This document shows positions 10,216 to 21,691 of a stretch of 30,630 nt of DNA, piece by piece. The position numbers and the translations under genes were made by a program. Source of the stretch: Scenedesmus sp. ARA3. Its lineage: Eukaryota; Chlorophyta; Chlorophyceae; Sphaeropleales; Scenedesmaceae. Location: NCBI GenBank assembly GCA_004335835.1, contig RWJK01000701.1, positions 1 through 30,630 on the forward strand. Direction: 5' to 3'. Each line of letters opens with the position of its first letter. The stretch's first letter is position 1. The notes beneath the pieces were generated by a model. It worked only from the letters and a program-made list of their open reading frames with translations. It had not been told where the DNA came from and searched no databases.

Positions 10216-10523
10216 CACGTAGGTTAAGAAGCTTTGATGCAAGTACTGAGTGTTGTTCGGTGAACGAGTGAGAGCGGGAAGCGAGCAGGAAACAGAAGAG
10301 AGTTTGCCAATCGTCGCGATGGTCGCAGGGCAAAACTTCAACGCATACCAAGACAAGTCGATAATAGTACGGAATAGAGCTGATGCTCTGAAATTGGCAA
10401 ACGCGGATATCCAGGTGCCGTCATTCAGTTGCCCGGTGACATGACACAGCAGGTGCCAGGCTGGCACTAGTGTCACATGCCACATCACATGCCACCATCC
10501 CCACAGCCCTCGTTGCTGTGCTG
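10216..10523. other. Intergenic region between EFR3 stop and the TVTNP gene start
   Basis: This 308-nt gap must hold the 3' end of the EFR3 transcript and the promoter and 5' UTR of the next gene, both on the minus strand. The spacing is tight for two independent transcripts. No clear TATA box was seen. A nested inverted repeat lies at 10442-10475. Confidence 0.6.
10442..10475 (-). other. Nested hairpin in the probable EFR3 3' UTR
   Basis: GTGCCA (10453-10458) and TGGCAC (10462-10467) form a perfect 6-bp stem with a 3-nt loop. TGACAC (10442-10447) and GTGTCA (10470-10475) add an outer 6-bp stem across a short asymmetric bulge. It lies about 50 nt after the EFR3 stop on the sense strand. A role in 3' end formation is only a guess. 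Confidence 0.35.
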
Positions 10524-13500
10524 TCACATGTCCAGCTCCCCAGCCAGCCTGCTGATCTTCACGTCTCGCACAACGAACGCGCCAGCAGGGATGGGCTGCT
10601 GCAGCGCCTCAGACACCACCGCTGACAGCTTGCCGCGCTGCTTGCTGCTCGCCTGCTGCTTCATCAGCTGAAGCTGGATGCCATCTGCATCTACAGCATG
10701 CTGCTGCTGTTGCTGCTGCTGCTGTGGGTGCAGCTGGTGTGGTGTAGCGGCGCGGCTGTTGCTGGCGCTGGGGCCTGTCTCTGCCAGGCCAGCAATGCCA
10801 TGCACGCCAGTCAGCCCCTCACTGGCAGGCACTGGGCTCGGCAGCTCCAAACCTGCCAGCGCTGCCGCTGCTGCTGCGTCTGCTGCACTGCTGCCAACCC
10901 CAACCCCGCTGGTCGGATCTATTAAGAGCCGCCTAGCAGGCGCCACAGCTGGTGATGCAGGCGCGGCCACTCCTGCGCCTGCGCTGCTGCTGCTGCCGCC
11001 AGCGCCTTCTGCTGCTGACAGCGACAGCCGGGAGGGTGGCAGGCCGGGGTCGCTGAGACGGCTGCTGCCGGCTGCGCCGAGTGACGCTGCTGGCGTGATG
11101 TCTTGGATGCGGGAGATGCTGTCGCGCATGAGCTCGCTCACGTGCACGATGTCGCGCCGCAGCGTGCTCATGCGCTTGACCAGCAGCGCATTCACCTTCT
11201 CCGCAAGCCTGGCGGGGCAGCAGCAGAAAGAAGAGAGAAGCGTCACGGCACATTAGTAGGTGCACATTGTGTATGTTGGAGTATGAAGCGAAGCGCGTGC
11301 TGACTTGTAGAGTTGCTGCCCACGGCTGCAAGCACAACCTGCACAGCAGCCGACTCCCCTATCTTGACCACAGCGCACTGCTTGCAAGCCCCCTGCTTGC
11401 AACAGCCTGACTATCAGCAAGCCGAGCTAGGCACAAGCAACAAGCCAGCAGCTCTAATGAGCGCCCAGCCGCAATCAGGCCTGACACCAGGCAGCATAAT
11501 AATTACAACTCACTGCGGTTTGTCTCCCCTGCCTCCATCGCTGCTTGCCGCGCTGCGCCGCGTGGATAGCTGCTCGTCCAGCAGCTGCTGTAGCTGCTCT
11601 CCGTACTCAGCCACCAACCGCGGCGCCTGCAACACGGAAAGAGTGCCAGCACATGCGGCCTTACAAACACATCCATGTGCATGCAGCGGCTGATGGCAGT
11701 GACAAGCGCGGCTGGGTGTGCTGCCAGATCACCGCTTCACACAAGAAACAGCATTCCACTTTCCTATATTACAGCACATCCTGCGAAGAGGACCACAGAT
11801 AGCACCCACCTGACCCAGCGCCAGCCTGAGCGCCTGTCCCTGCTGCAAACTCGCCGGCTGCTGCTGCTCCAGCGCTGCCACAGCAGCCTCACTGGCAGCA
11901 GCATCAGCAGGAGCACCGGTGACGAGCAGGCCCCTGGGGTGCAGCTGCAACGCGCTGCAGCTGCAGGGGTCCAGAGGCAGCTGCTGCTGCAGGAGCTCCT
12001 GGGACCCCGTGGCATCTGTGGCAGCAACGGCAGCAGCAGAGCAGGCATCCTAGGATCAAGATACATACTTGACATCTCAGCAAACACAAGCAACGCACGT
12101 GCGCATGGCCCGGCACACACGCACAATATGTAGAAGGTGCATGGCAGCCTCAGATCCATGTAAACGCTGGGTGCCTGCAGCCCAGCTCAACTTCAGCAAG
12201 CAGCTGCCCTGCAAAGCATGCACCACCGACCCACAGCACTGCAACACACCACACAGCCGCGCCTAAGCACCCCAGCCTGCAGACCTGCAAGTGCATCCAT
12301 CTGGCTGTTGGCCAGCAGCAGCGCCGCATGCGCGCCACACACGCCGCAGCCGCCGCCCGCCGCATGGTACCCGCAGTCCGCCCACAGCGCCTGCTGCTGC
12401 AGCAGCATGCGGCCCACCAGCAGCGCAGCAGTAGGCCGTGCCTGGGGCCCCGCCAGGCATGCCCGCAGCAGCGCATCCACTGCCGCGAGGCCCTCTTCTA
12501 GCTGCCGAGGCTCTGCTGCGAGCTCTGCTGCTGCAGCGCTGCTGCTGCTGCTGCTGTCAGCGTGCAGCAGCCGCTTCATGTCTGCCAGGGTGGCCTCTGC
12601 AAGCTGCCCGGACAGCTTGTCACTCGGCAGGCCCTGCAGCAGGGAAAAGGTAGCAGTGAAGACAAGGGCCGCATCCATGGTGTGTCGCGAGCACCTGGAA
12701 GTAAGCAGGCTGTGCAGCCAGCAGCTTCTGTTGTTATTTGGGGATGCAAGCAGCGCCGCAGGCACACTGAAGCAGTCAGGACTGATGTCTGCTGCATTTT
12801 AAGTTCCAGAAGGAAGGCCGTAAGAAAGCCAGTAACTATGCCCCAAGGCAGCAGCTGTGGCGCACCTTGCCGGCAGCTGGCAGCAGCGCCAGCAGCACCC
12901 GCTGCACCGGCCGCCGAACGAGCGCAGGTGCAGCGCGCAGCAGCGGCAGCGCTGCACGCACAAGCCCAGCAGGCAGTGCACCTGCTGGAAGCACCAGGGC
13001 TGGCTGGGCCTGGCTGCTGCTGCTGCTGCACTGCGCCACAAACGCCTCCGTGGCAGCTGCTGCACACTGCAGCATCATAACCGCTGCAGCTGCCTCCGAC
13101 GCATCTGCAGCCTGCTTGGCTGCTGCTGCCTCAGCTGCTCCGCTGCCAGCGCCACCAGCAGCACCAGCACCAGACGCAGAGACTCCTGCACCCGACCCCA
13201 CAAGCGCCAGCAGCCCTGCAAATGGCCCTGCAGCACCAGCAGCGCCACCAGCAGCAGCACTGCCGCCAGCGCCTGGTGCTGCAAGCCCTAGCTCAGCAGC
13301 CGCTGCTGCTAGTGCTCCAGCTACTGCCTCACACAGCTCTGTGGCAGTGCCCACGCGGCAAGCCAGCAGCCGCACTGCGCCCAGCATTGCCTCCTTGAGC
13401 TGCGCCAGCTGCTGCTTGTATGCTGCTGCATCCCCCTTCTCAGCAGCCCTGTCACTGGCGGCTGCTACAGCTGCTGCTCCGTTTGCGCTTGAGGCGATGG

Positions 13501-16500
13501 AGTTCTGCGCTAATGCCCTAGGGGTGCCGGGAGTTGCAGGGGCGTCGAGGCCGTTCAAAAAAAGCGCTGACGGTGTGTCTGGGGCAGCAGCTGGCAGCGT
13601 GTGCGATTCCTTTGCAGGCCCCACCTTCAACAGGTCCAGGAATGCCTGCAGGTTGGGCGCGGCGGCAAAACAGCGCGAGGCATAACGGCATGTGTGTTGC
13701 AAGCCAACAGCGCGTATGCACAATCTACCAGCAGCCAACAGGGCACAGGATACACCCACTACATGTAGCTGACTGGCGTGGCATGACACATACTTCCTGC
13801 AAGCAGACATAGCTGCTGTGTGTGGGCGCCAGCCTGCCCCGCTGCCTCCCACCTGCAGAGGCATGGCGCGGGGGCTGCGCCGCGCCTGCTGCGCCCATGC
13901 GCGCGGCACCTCATGCAGCGCCAGCGCCAGCGCCGCCAGGCTGTAGCACTCGTCCAGCGCTGCGCCCTGCATGCCAGCGGCGGCAATGCGTCCATCAGGT
14001 GCATGATTCAAGCAAAGTTGGACCTGACCCGACCTTGATGAGGAGTTGCTGGGATGACAGCACAAGTGGTCTGACAGATGCGGCGACCAACAAGCACCAG
14101 TGCACCTGTTGGTGCTGCTTGGTGTGTGTATGCAGTCCAAGAAGCTCTTCAGACACATCTGTGAGTCACAAGCAAGCATGTACACACAGGAATGTTGCGG
14201 CTGGCTGTTCCACCATCTGCAGCTGCCCACCTTCTCAGCAGCGAGGCTGAGCACCACAGCGCAGTCCTGCAGCGCCAGGCGCCTGCTGCTGGCATGGCGC
14301 AGCAGCGACGCATACATGGGGAACTGGTGCTGGCTGCCGCTGGCATTCAGCATCGCCAGCAGGTCCTACGGCAGCCACAGCATGTAACAGGTAGAAGCGG
14401 ATGACATCACAGGCAAGTGAGGGTGCTGACAGTATCAGTACAGAACAGAAGCTGCAACCTGCACTTCTTGCCATGCTCCAATCTCCCAGCATAACACGTG
14501 CCATGTACACAAGTTGCAAACTTGTTGGGTGTTGCACCCTTAAGGGTTCAGCACGACTCTCCTTTCTTTGCCCATAGCCAGCAGCCCATTCTTGGCTATG
14601 TGCCTGCAATCCCTCCCCAACTGCTTGATCTTCATGCAGCCATCGGCACACAACTTCAGTCTGCCGCAACCTGCTGCACCCACACCCACACCCACAGCCA
14701 GCCACGCACCTTGACGATGCCGCGCTCCTGCCACCTGTGCCGCTCATCCAGGTACTCATAAAAAGAGTCCAGGATGTTGTGCACAGTGGCAATGTCACGC
14801 GTGAAGGCGCCCATAAGCGACAGCAGCTGCCCAGCAAGTTGGCGGGGGTGGCTGCCAGATGGCACCGCACCCTGGATGTCCAAGGCCTGCAGGACATGGC
14901 AGCACACAGATACAATTACACACACACACACGGGCAACCTGACCTATTACAACTCCCATTGCTCTATGACCCATTCGTTCGACTGCTTACATGCAGTATA
15001 CAATCTCACTGTCAATAACCTATGTCCACCCTAGAGGCAGCTGTGCTTTTGATGAGGTGCATGAGCAGCACACGGGATGCGCTGCCATGTCTCGCCCAGG
15101 CTGCAAGGCCGCCTCGGCATGGAATGCTTATGTGCACCCACTGCCTGGGCAGCTGCTGTGGGAAGATGCAGGTAACGCCACATGCACATGCACACAATTG
15201 CTTACATATAAACAGCTGTTGCTTGCCTGATAGAAGGCCACATCCACCACGCTGGGCCCCGCTGCCACGCCGCCTGCTGTTGAGCCGCCAGCAGCAGAGC
15301 CTGACAGGGAGCCGCAGCCTGAGCCAGCTGCCACCAGGCCTGCGCCTACTGCTGATGAGGCTGCAGGTGTGGTGGGGGTGTCTGGCGCCTGCAGCACTTC
15401 GCTGCCGCTGCCAGGGCCTGCAGAAGATGATTTGAAGATGCAGCAACGGCATGCGCTTGTGATATGCAAATCCTGAACTGGGTAGCAGGACTGCAACAAA
15501 CAACCACCAAATCGCCCAATGAGTATCTCGAGCGTGGAGGCGTATGTACGTGCATGCCTCAAGATGGCGTGGCCCAAAATAGTTCAGCACGTGCGTACAG
15601 CCACCATGCACAGCCCTGACAAGATGCCCAAGCGTGCAATCATGCTGCCGCTGCTGCTGCTGCTGCCATGCAGCACTGCTAGCCGCCCATCATTTGTGTC
15701 CGCACGCTGCTCACCCCTATCGCGCACGCGCAGGTTCTCCAGCATGACTGCCTGGATGTCGCTCAGGTGCTGCGGCAGCACCTTGCTGCGCCTGCACAGC
15801 GCCACCAGCTCGCTCAGGCAGCGCAGGCAGGCCACCTCCAGCGCGGCAACATGCGCGGGGTCACTGCAGGATTGCACACCACGTGTGGTCAGGGCAAAGA
15901 GGGGAGCGGCAATAGCACAGCAAGGCTGAGTAGATGGATGTTGTTACCAGTGTTCCGTCCTACAAGACCAGTAATAGCTGGCTCAACAGCAATGTGCTGA
16001 CAGCATAGGTGGCCAGTCCTAACTCTGAAGGAAGTCTGGTCCTGTGTCAGCAGGTGCCCAGCAGCCATGCAGTGCTGCATATCTCCGCCCCTGCATGCTT
16101 TCTGGCAGACCTGCCAATCATCTGCTCACCGCCGCGCCATGAGGTCCAGCGGGTTGGGCACTGCCAGCTTATCGCCCTGGCGCCGCCGCTCAGCAGCTTC
16201 CTGCAAGCGCTGCTCCTTGCGGTCAGCAGACAGCGCGGCCTGCGCTGCGCGGCACACCTGCAGAACACAGCAGACGCGTGACAGCAGGTGCAGCAGGCAG
16301 TCAACAAAGCTACAGCAGCACACAAGAGCACAAAAGATGCTCGACAAAGATGCTGCCAGTGGGTGAGGTCGTACAGACACTACAACCGCCGCTGGCATGG
16401 TTACTGCTACTGCTGTAAGCGCACAGGAGCCTGTGCGCCTGCAGGAGATGCAGCGCACCTGTGGCACGTGCACCTGAATAGCATCCAGCTGGCAGTCCAC

Positions 16501-17592
16501 CTGTGACTGCACGCGCGTGAACACTGCCAGCAGCTCTGCGCCCAGCGTGCGCATCTCTATGTGCATGTCCTTCAGCAGCAGCGGCACCTGCAGCACAGCC
16601 ACAGCGCAGCGAGCGACACAGGCAAGCAAGTTGGCGGGGCAGCTGCAGCAAGCCACACGTCTAGCTTCCTGATCACAGGCGTCACAACACAGGCGCGAGG
16701 GGAAAGCCGTGGAGAACAACAGCAGTTTCATCAGCAGAGTGAAACACAGATTACTTCACCCCACTTTTCATGGTAGAAAGCATCGAGCAAACAAGCAGAC
16801 ATCCTCCGCTTGCGCTGCTGCCTCACCACTGCATCTGCCCCTGACACCACCTCCCTGGCAAAGAAGCCGGGGCTGTAGCTGCTGACTTCGTCTGTTGACC
16901 GCGCCAGCAAGTAGATGTATGCGTGCACAGCTACCTTCACATACCCCAGGTTGTCCCCAGGGCGCAGCAGGGTAGCTTTGATGCGGCGCATCAGCCGCCG
17001 CGACACCTGACCACAGCAACAGCAGGCAGTGGTGAATGAGTATTGGCATGATACCACTCGCACTGCTGCGGTTGCCGAGTAGTAACAAGGCACACGCATA
17101 CTACGTGTCTTGCTTGCTGCACCTGACTCATTGCTCTTGTTGGGCTGGCCTCAGCATGTGCCTGCAAGCTTAAAGCTGCTCTCAAAAGCCGCAAAGGCTT
17201 GCAGGAACGTGCTGCACCTGGTACCGAAACGAGCAAGAGCCAGGTGCCACCGCTCCAAGCACTGTCCGCAGCTCGATAAAAACTTGCACTAGCACCAGCC
17301 ATGGTGAACCAGCAGCAGCCATGGTGGGGCAGCAACCTGCCATGTCAGCTGCTGCTTCTTTGCAGTACCATACCCAGCTGGGCATGGCATCTGCACGCAC
17401 CTTAGGTATCTTTGCTGGGTTGACCTGCACATACTCCTGCAGCTTCTGAATCTTGCGCCGCATCGACGAGTCAATGGCTTCATCTGTGGCAATTGGCTCC
17501 CCAGCAAACAGCTGCGGCACAAGTGTGTTGTATGTCTTGCGCGGCTGCACAGACGCCGGCTTGGCGATGCAGCCGCAGCACACGCCGACCAT
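10524..17592 (-). CDS. EFR3: EFR3-like armadillo-repeat scaffold of the plasma-membrane PI4-kinase complex
   Basis: Fourteen exons, 1199 aa: 17401-17592, 16755-17006, 16459-16587, 16130-16257, 15715-15863, 15227-15417, 14710-14886, 14231-14365, 13853-13966, 12866-13645, 12285-12633, 11810-12015, 11514-11626, 10524-11208; all join in phase. The N-terminus MVGVCCGCIAKP has the Cys cluster that is palmitoylated in EFR3 proteins. KLQEYVQVNPAKIPKV matches the EFR3 opening helices of plants and animals. AVMLENLRVRD (about 270-282) and IATVHNILDSFYEYLDE followed by QHQFPMYASLLRHA (about 375-430) match plant EFR3/SRL2 regions. Exon 10 (490-749) adds an Ala/Gly-rich insert; the C-terminus is low-complexity with a Gln run and ends VVRDVKISRLAGELDM. 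In known systems EFR3 recruits TTC7/hyccin and PI4K alpha to make PI4P. Less certain points: the exon 2 donor (GTAATC), the exon 11 acceptor, and a GC donor for exon 6. Confidence 0.85.
15206..15226 (-). other. Alternative 3' end of EFR3 exon 6 (GC-AG versus GT-AG donor)
   Basis: Exon 6 can end at 15227 with CAG before a GCAAGC donor, giving DVAFYQ joined to ALDIQG. It can instead end 21 nt later at 15206 before a GTAAGC donor, adding seven residues (ASNSCLY). Both keep phase 0. GCAAGC fits the known minor GC-AG donor class; GTAAGC is canonical. Confidence 0.5.
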
Positions 17593-18942
17593 GATGCTGG
17601 CACTGCTCCTGCTCCTGCTGGTGGTGCCTACATGCGCATGTTGTACGTCACGTGCAAGCAGCAGCAGAGAAGAGCATGGGTTGGTTGGAGCCAGAAGGAT
17701 AATGCAGTGCTGTTGGCTCTCCTTCCCCACCAAGCGGTCAATGTTGCCTGAGCAGATGCAGATATATATGAAGCTGCAGGTGCCATTGCTCTCACAAGGG
17801 CCAGCACGCTACGCCGTATGGCGTAGTGAGCGAGATACCAAGTGGTGATGCCCTTCTACTGAACTTCTGCTGTCAAGCTGATCACCGGCCTGTTTCCTCA
17901 GCTGCTGCAAGTGTATATCGCCAGATAAGCAGCTGACATATGGCCAGACGTATATAGCCATACTCTCCTGCACTGTCAATGTTTGGGTGCTTGCTGTACT
18001 CTGCAACTGGCAGATATACCCACCTCAACTGCTGCTGTTGACAGCAACCACCTGCCAGCGCTGTAGGCAGCGCAACTACTGTTGCGTAGCTGTTTTCCAG
18101 GCGTTAATTCAGTCCTTAAACAAGTACATGGTAAGCGTAGTGCGTGGTTTGATGGAGCTGCCAGCACATGGTACACGAACGTGCTCCAACGATGCCGTTA
18201 AACATTCAATAATTGTGTTACGCTCACTCTGGCGCCTTGTGCCGACGCCAGTGACCCAGCGTAACCACTGACTGGGGCTTCGAATGACATGTGGCAAGTT
18301 GCCACTGGCAACATGGCAACCACCTGAGAGCAGTGTACAAGCATAACGTACTACTCAAACGATTAAAATGTGTGGTAAAATGTTGTTCAAACTTATGTTG
18401 TGCTGATGTGCGTCTCTGGTGTCGTTTCGGTCGCTTGCATAGTCAGGAAAGCAAACTGATCTGATAAAAGCAGCTTCTACACTTTTTTAAATTATATTTT
18501 AATACTATATCGACGGTCACTAGCCGTGCCGGCCTAGAAGCGGGGTGTGCAGCCCTGTGACTGCTGCTCAAGCTTGGACCCGGCAAAAATTGTACCCTGA
18601 GCTTGGCACAACCCACCAGCTGGGCAGGCAGCTGGTGCATGCTATCAAGAGCGTGCCGCAGGGGCATAGTCACCATGTAGGTACACAGGGCAGTGGCAGC
18701 GGCAGCAGTGGCAGCAGCAGCAGCAGCAGCGCTCAGCACTGCCAGTCGAGCAGCTGCCATTTGATCAACTATGTGCGCAGACCATCAACTGAAAGCCCAA
18801 TGTGCAGCCAGACTCTTCAATGTCACCCAGCTGCTGCAGCAGCGCAAATCAGACTGCCATACCTACCTGTTGCCAGCTCAGCATCATGGTGATGTTCAGC
18901 TTGCTGCCTTTCTTGCTCTGTTGTGCTGCCTTTGTGCCTCAG
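17593..18942. promoter_or_regulatory. Divergent intergenic region between EFR3 (-) and QTRT1 (+)
   Basis: The two genes point away from each other across about 1.3 kb. A TATATAT string at 17763-17769, about 170 nt upstream of the EFR3 start, and TATA-rich bits near 17910-17960 are possible core elements. The segment 18480-18525 is unusually A/T-rich (TTTTTTAAATTATATTTTAATAC) for this window and could serve QTRT1. 18545-18892 is open on the plus strand and could contain the missing first coding exon or 5' UTR of QTRT1; I could not place a phase-compatible first exon. Confidence 0.4.
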
Positions 18943-21652
18943 GGCCTCTGCAGAGCTGCCCAGCTCCAGCTCACCTGCCCTGCAGTTTCAGGTCAGTCAT
19001 ACGGAGCTGCTGCTGTTGCTGCTGCTCCTGCCAAGCATCGTCAGCACAGCAATTTTGGTGCCAGCCGATTTTGATGCCGGTGCAGGGCAGCCGCAGCAGG
19101 ACGGCAGGTTGCAGCCGGTGCAGCGACCATGCCGTAACTAAATACATGCCAGCCAGCAACATCAACCTACCGTCAACACTATGTTGAAGTTTGATGCTCC
19201 TGCTCAGCCCTGCTCAGTTTTTCCAAGTTGCAGCTGACCTCTGCATGATGGTATGTTTATGCTGTGCTGCGGCACCCGTGCTGCACATTGCCTCCTGCAG
19301 GTGCTGGCGCAGCAGGGCCGTGCGCGCACCGCCACCATGAAGCTGCCGCACTACACAGCAGAGACGCCCATGTTCATGCCAGTGGGCACGCAGGGTGAGC
19401 AGCAGCAGCCAGCTAGCTGCAATGCAGCCGCCAGCTGCTTTACCAAAGGGTGCGGTGTGTGCGGTTTAGGCGTGAGCTACTGCGTTGGTAGTCAGAGTGC
19501 CCACCTGTCCACACTCAAATGGTGGCTAAGAACCATCTCTCACCCTACTCTGCATGCTGTGCTCCCTCCCACTTCATTCTTTTGTCTTTGCAGGCACGGT
19601 GAAGGGCCTCACAAGCGAGCAGATGCAGGAGCTGGACTGCCATGTCATCTTGGGTAACACCTACCACCTAGGCAACAGGCCAGGCCCTGAGCTTGTGGCA
19701 GCAATGGGTGGCCTGCACTCCTTTATAAACTGGCCCCGGGGCATGCTGACAGACTCTGGCGGCTTCCAGATGGTGTCATTGTTACACCTGGCAGATATAA
19801 CAGAAGAGGGTGTTAATTTTCAGAGCCCGGTGGACGGCAGCCGTATGCTGCTCACGCCAGAGGAGAGCATTGGTATCCAGAATGACCTGGGCGCAGACAT
19901 CATGATGCAGCTTGATGATGTGGTGCCCGCAACCAACACAGGTGAGGGTGAAGGTTGCTGTCGCTGCTGCCACAGCTGCGGAGTGCGTGTGCTTGACTGG
20001 CGCGACCGGCGTTCAGAGCAGATGTGGTGATGAGCAACCACCGATTATCACAAATAGGCATGCTGCACTTCAAGTGCAAGCATGTCCCTTGTGCAGGGCG
20101 CCTAGGGCAACTTGATGCTGCCCTTTGGCTACCCTTTCATGTCTCCCGCCTGCTGCCCCGTGTACAAAGCACCTCGAACGCCTAATTCTTGTCCCGCAAC
20201 CCTCATTTCCCTCCCGTTTTTCTTTTGCTTGCCCTGTGCCTCAGACCTGGCGCGCTTTGAGGAGGCCACGCACCGCACCACGCGCTGGCTAGACCGCTGC
20301 ATAGCAGCCAACAAGCGGCAGCACGAGCAGAACCTGTTCCCCATCGTGCAGGTGACACCGCAAGGGCGACACAGCACAGCTTGCCACGCCTTGCCACACC
20401 TTGACACACCTTGACACACCGCCACAGCCAGCAGCAAGCATGCACAGTTGTACAGTGTGTTGCCTTGCAGCAGTTGCATGCGGAGCACGCCACTCCATGC
20501 TGTGGCGACCAGCTGCGGGGAGTTGCCTGAATAAAGCGCACCACTTGTAACAAGCCTGCCCTAGTCTTGTTACACCCATACTGCTTTGTTTGAAACTCGC
20601 CCGTGTCAATTCGCCGCCTGGCCGACACGCAAAACATGCATGACGCTGCCTTCTTGCTGTGTAACTTCCCTCACACAGCTTCTGCTGTGTAACTTCCCCC
20701 TCCCTAACCTCTTCTGCTGCTAACAATAAAACCTGAAATCCGCAATTTTATTCCGTTTTTCCGTTACAGGGCGGCTTTGACGTTGGCCTGCGCCAGCTCA
20801 GTATGCAGCAGCTCATCGCCCGCAATGCCCCAGGCTACGCCATCGGCGGCCTCGCCGGCGGCGAAACAAAAGACATGTTCTGGCGCGTGGTGGCGCAGTG
20901 CGCAGCTGGCTTACCACCCGGCAAGCCCCGCTACGTCATGGGCATCGGGTATCCGCTAGACATCCTGGTGTGCTCAGCGCTCGGGGCGGATATGTATGAC
21001 TCGGTGTACCCCACGAGGACGGCGCGCTTTGGTGTGGCGCTGGTTGACACTGGCGTGATGAAGCTGAAGAATGCGGCTTTTGCAAAGGATATGCGGCCCA
21101 TCGACGAGAGCTGCAGCTGCATGACGTGCAGGTGGGAGGTGGTGGAGAGCTGCTTGTTTGTGCACCAGGGCGGACTGACTGTAGGGGTACTTGATGGAAC
21201 TGCTTTGTGATGGAAGGCATGATGTCTGTGTTGACAGCGAGGGGCAGGATAGCTCGCTGGTGCCGCTGCACTCGCAGTTGCCATACAACTCACTTGTGCT
21301 ATGTGAACTGCCTCTCCGTCTGGTGTGCAGGCAGTACACCCGGTCGTACCTGCACCACGTGGTCACCCGTGGCATCTCGTCAGCATCCATCCTGGTCACC
21401 TACCACAACGTGGCTTACATGCAGGTGCGCTGAACAGCAGCTGACTGCCGCTTGACAGGCTTTAGTGGCACACTGCCAACATTGGTACAGCCTTAGCCTT
21501 ATCAACTGTCTTCTGCTGAGAGGCGCTGCAGGTTCTCGTGCAGCTTGCGCGCCACATGCGCTTGCAGGAACATGGTCTGACCCCTCTGTGCCTAGTTCCT
21601 GATGCTGTGCTTCATATGTGCTTTCATGGGGTCGGTGACACCACCCGCTGCT

Positions 21653-21691
<39 letters not shown>

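Noticed and set aside
12867..13685. 272-codon plus-strand Ala/Ser/Pro-rich open frame
   Set aside because: It is antisense to EFR3 exon 10 and reflects its Ala/Gly-rich codons.
12836..14353. 505-codon minus-strand open frame as a single gene
   Set aside because: It contains EFR3 exons 8-10 plus introns that happen to be open; splice sites and homology support the exons only.
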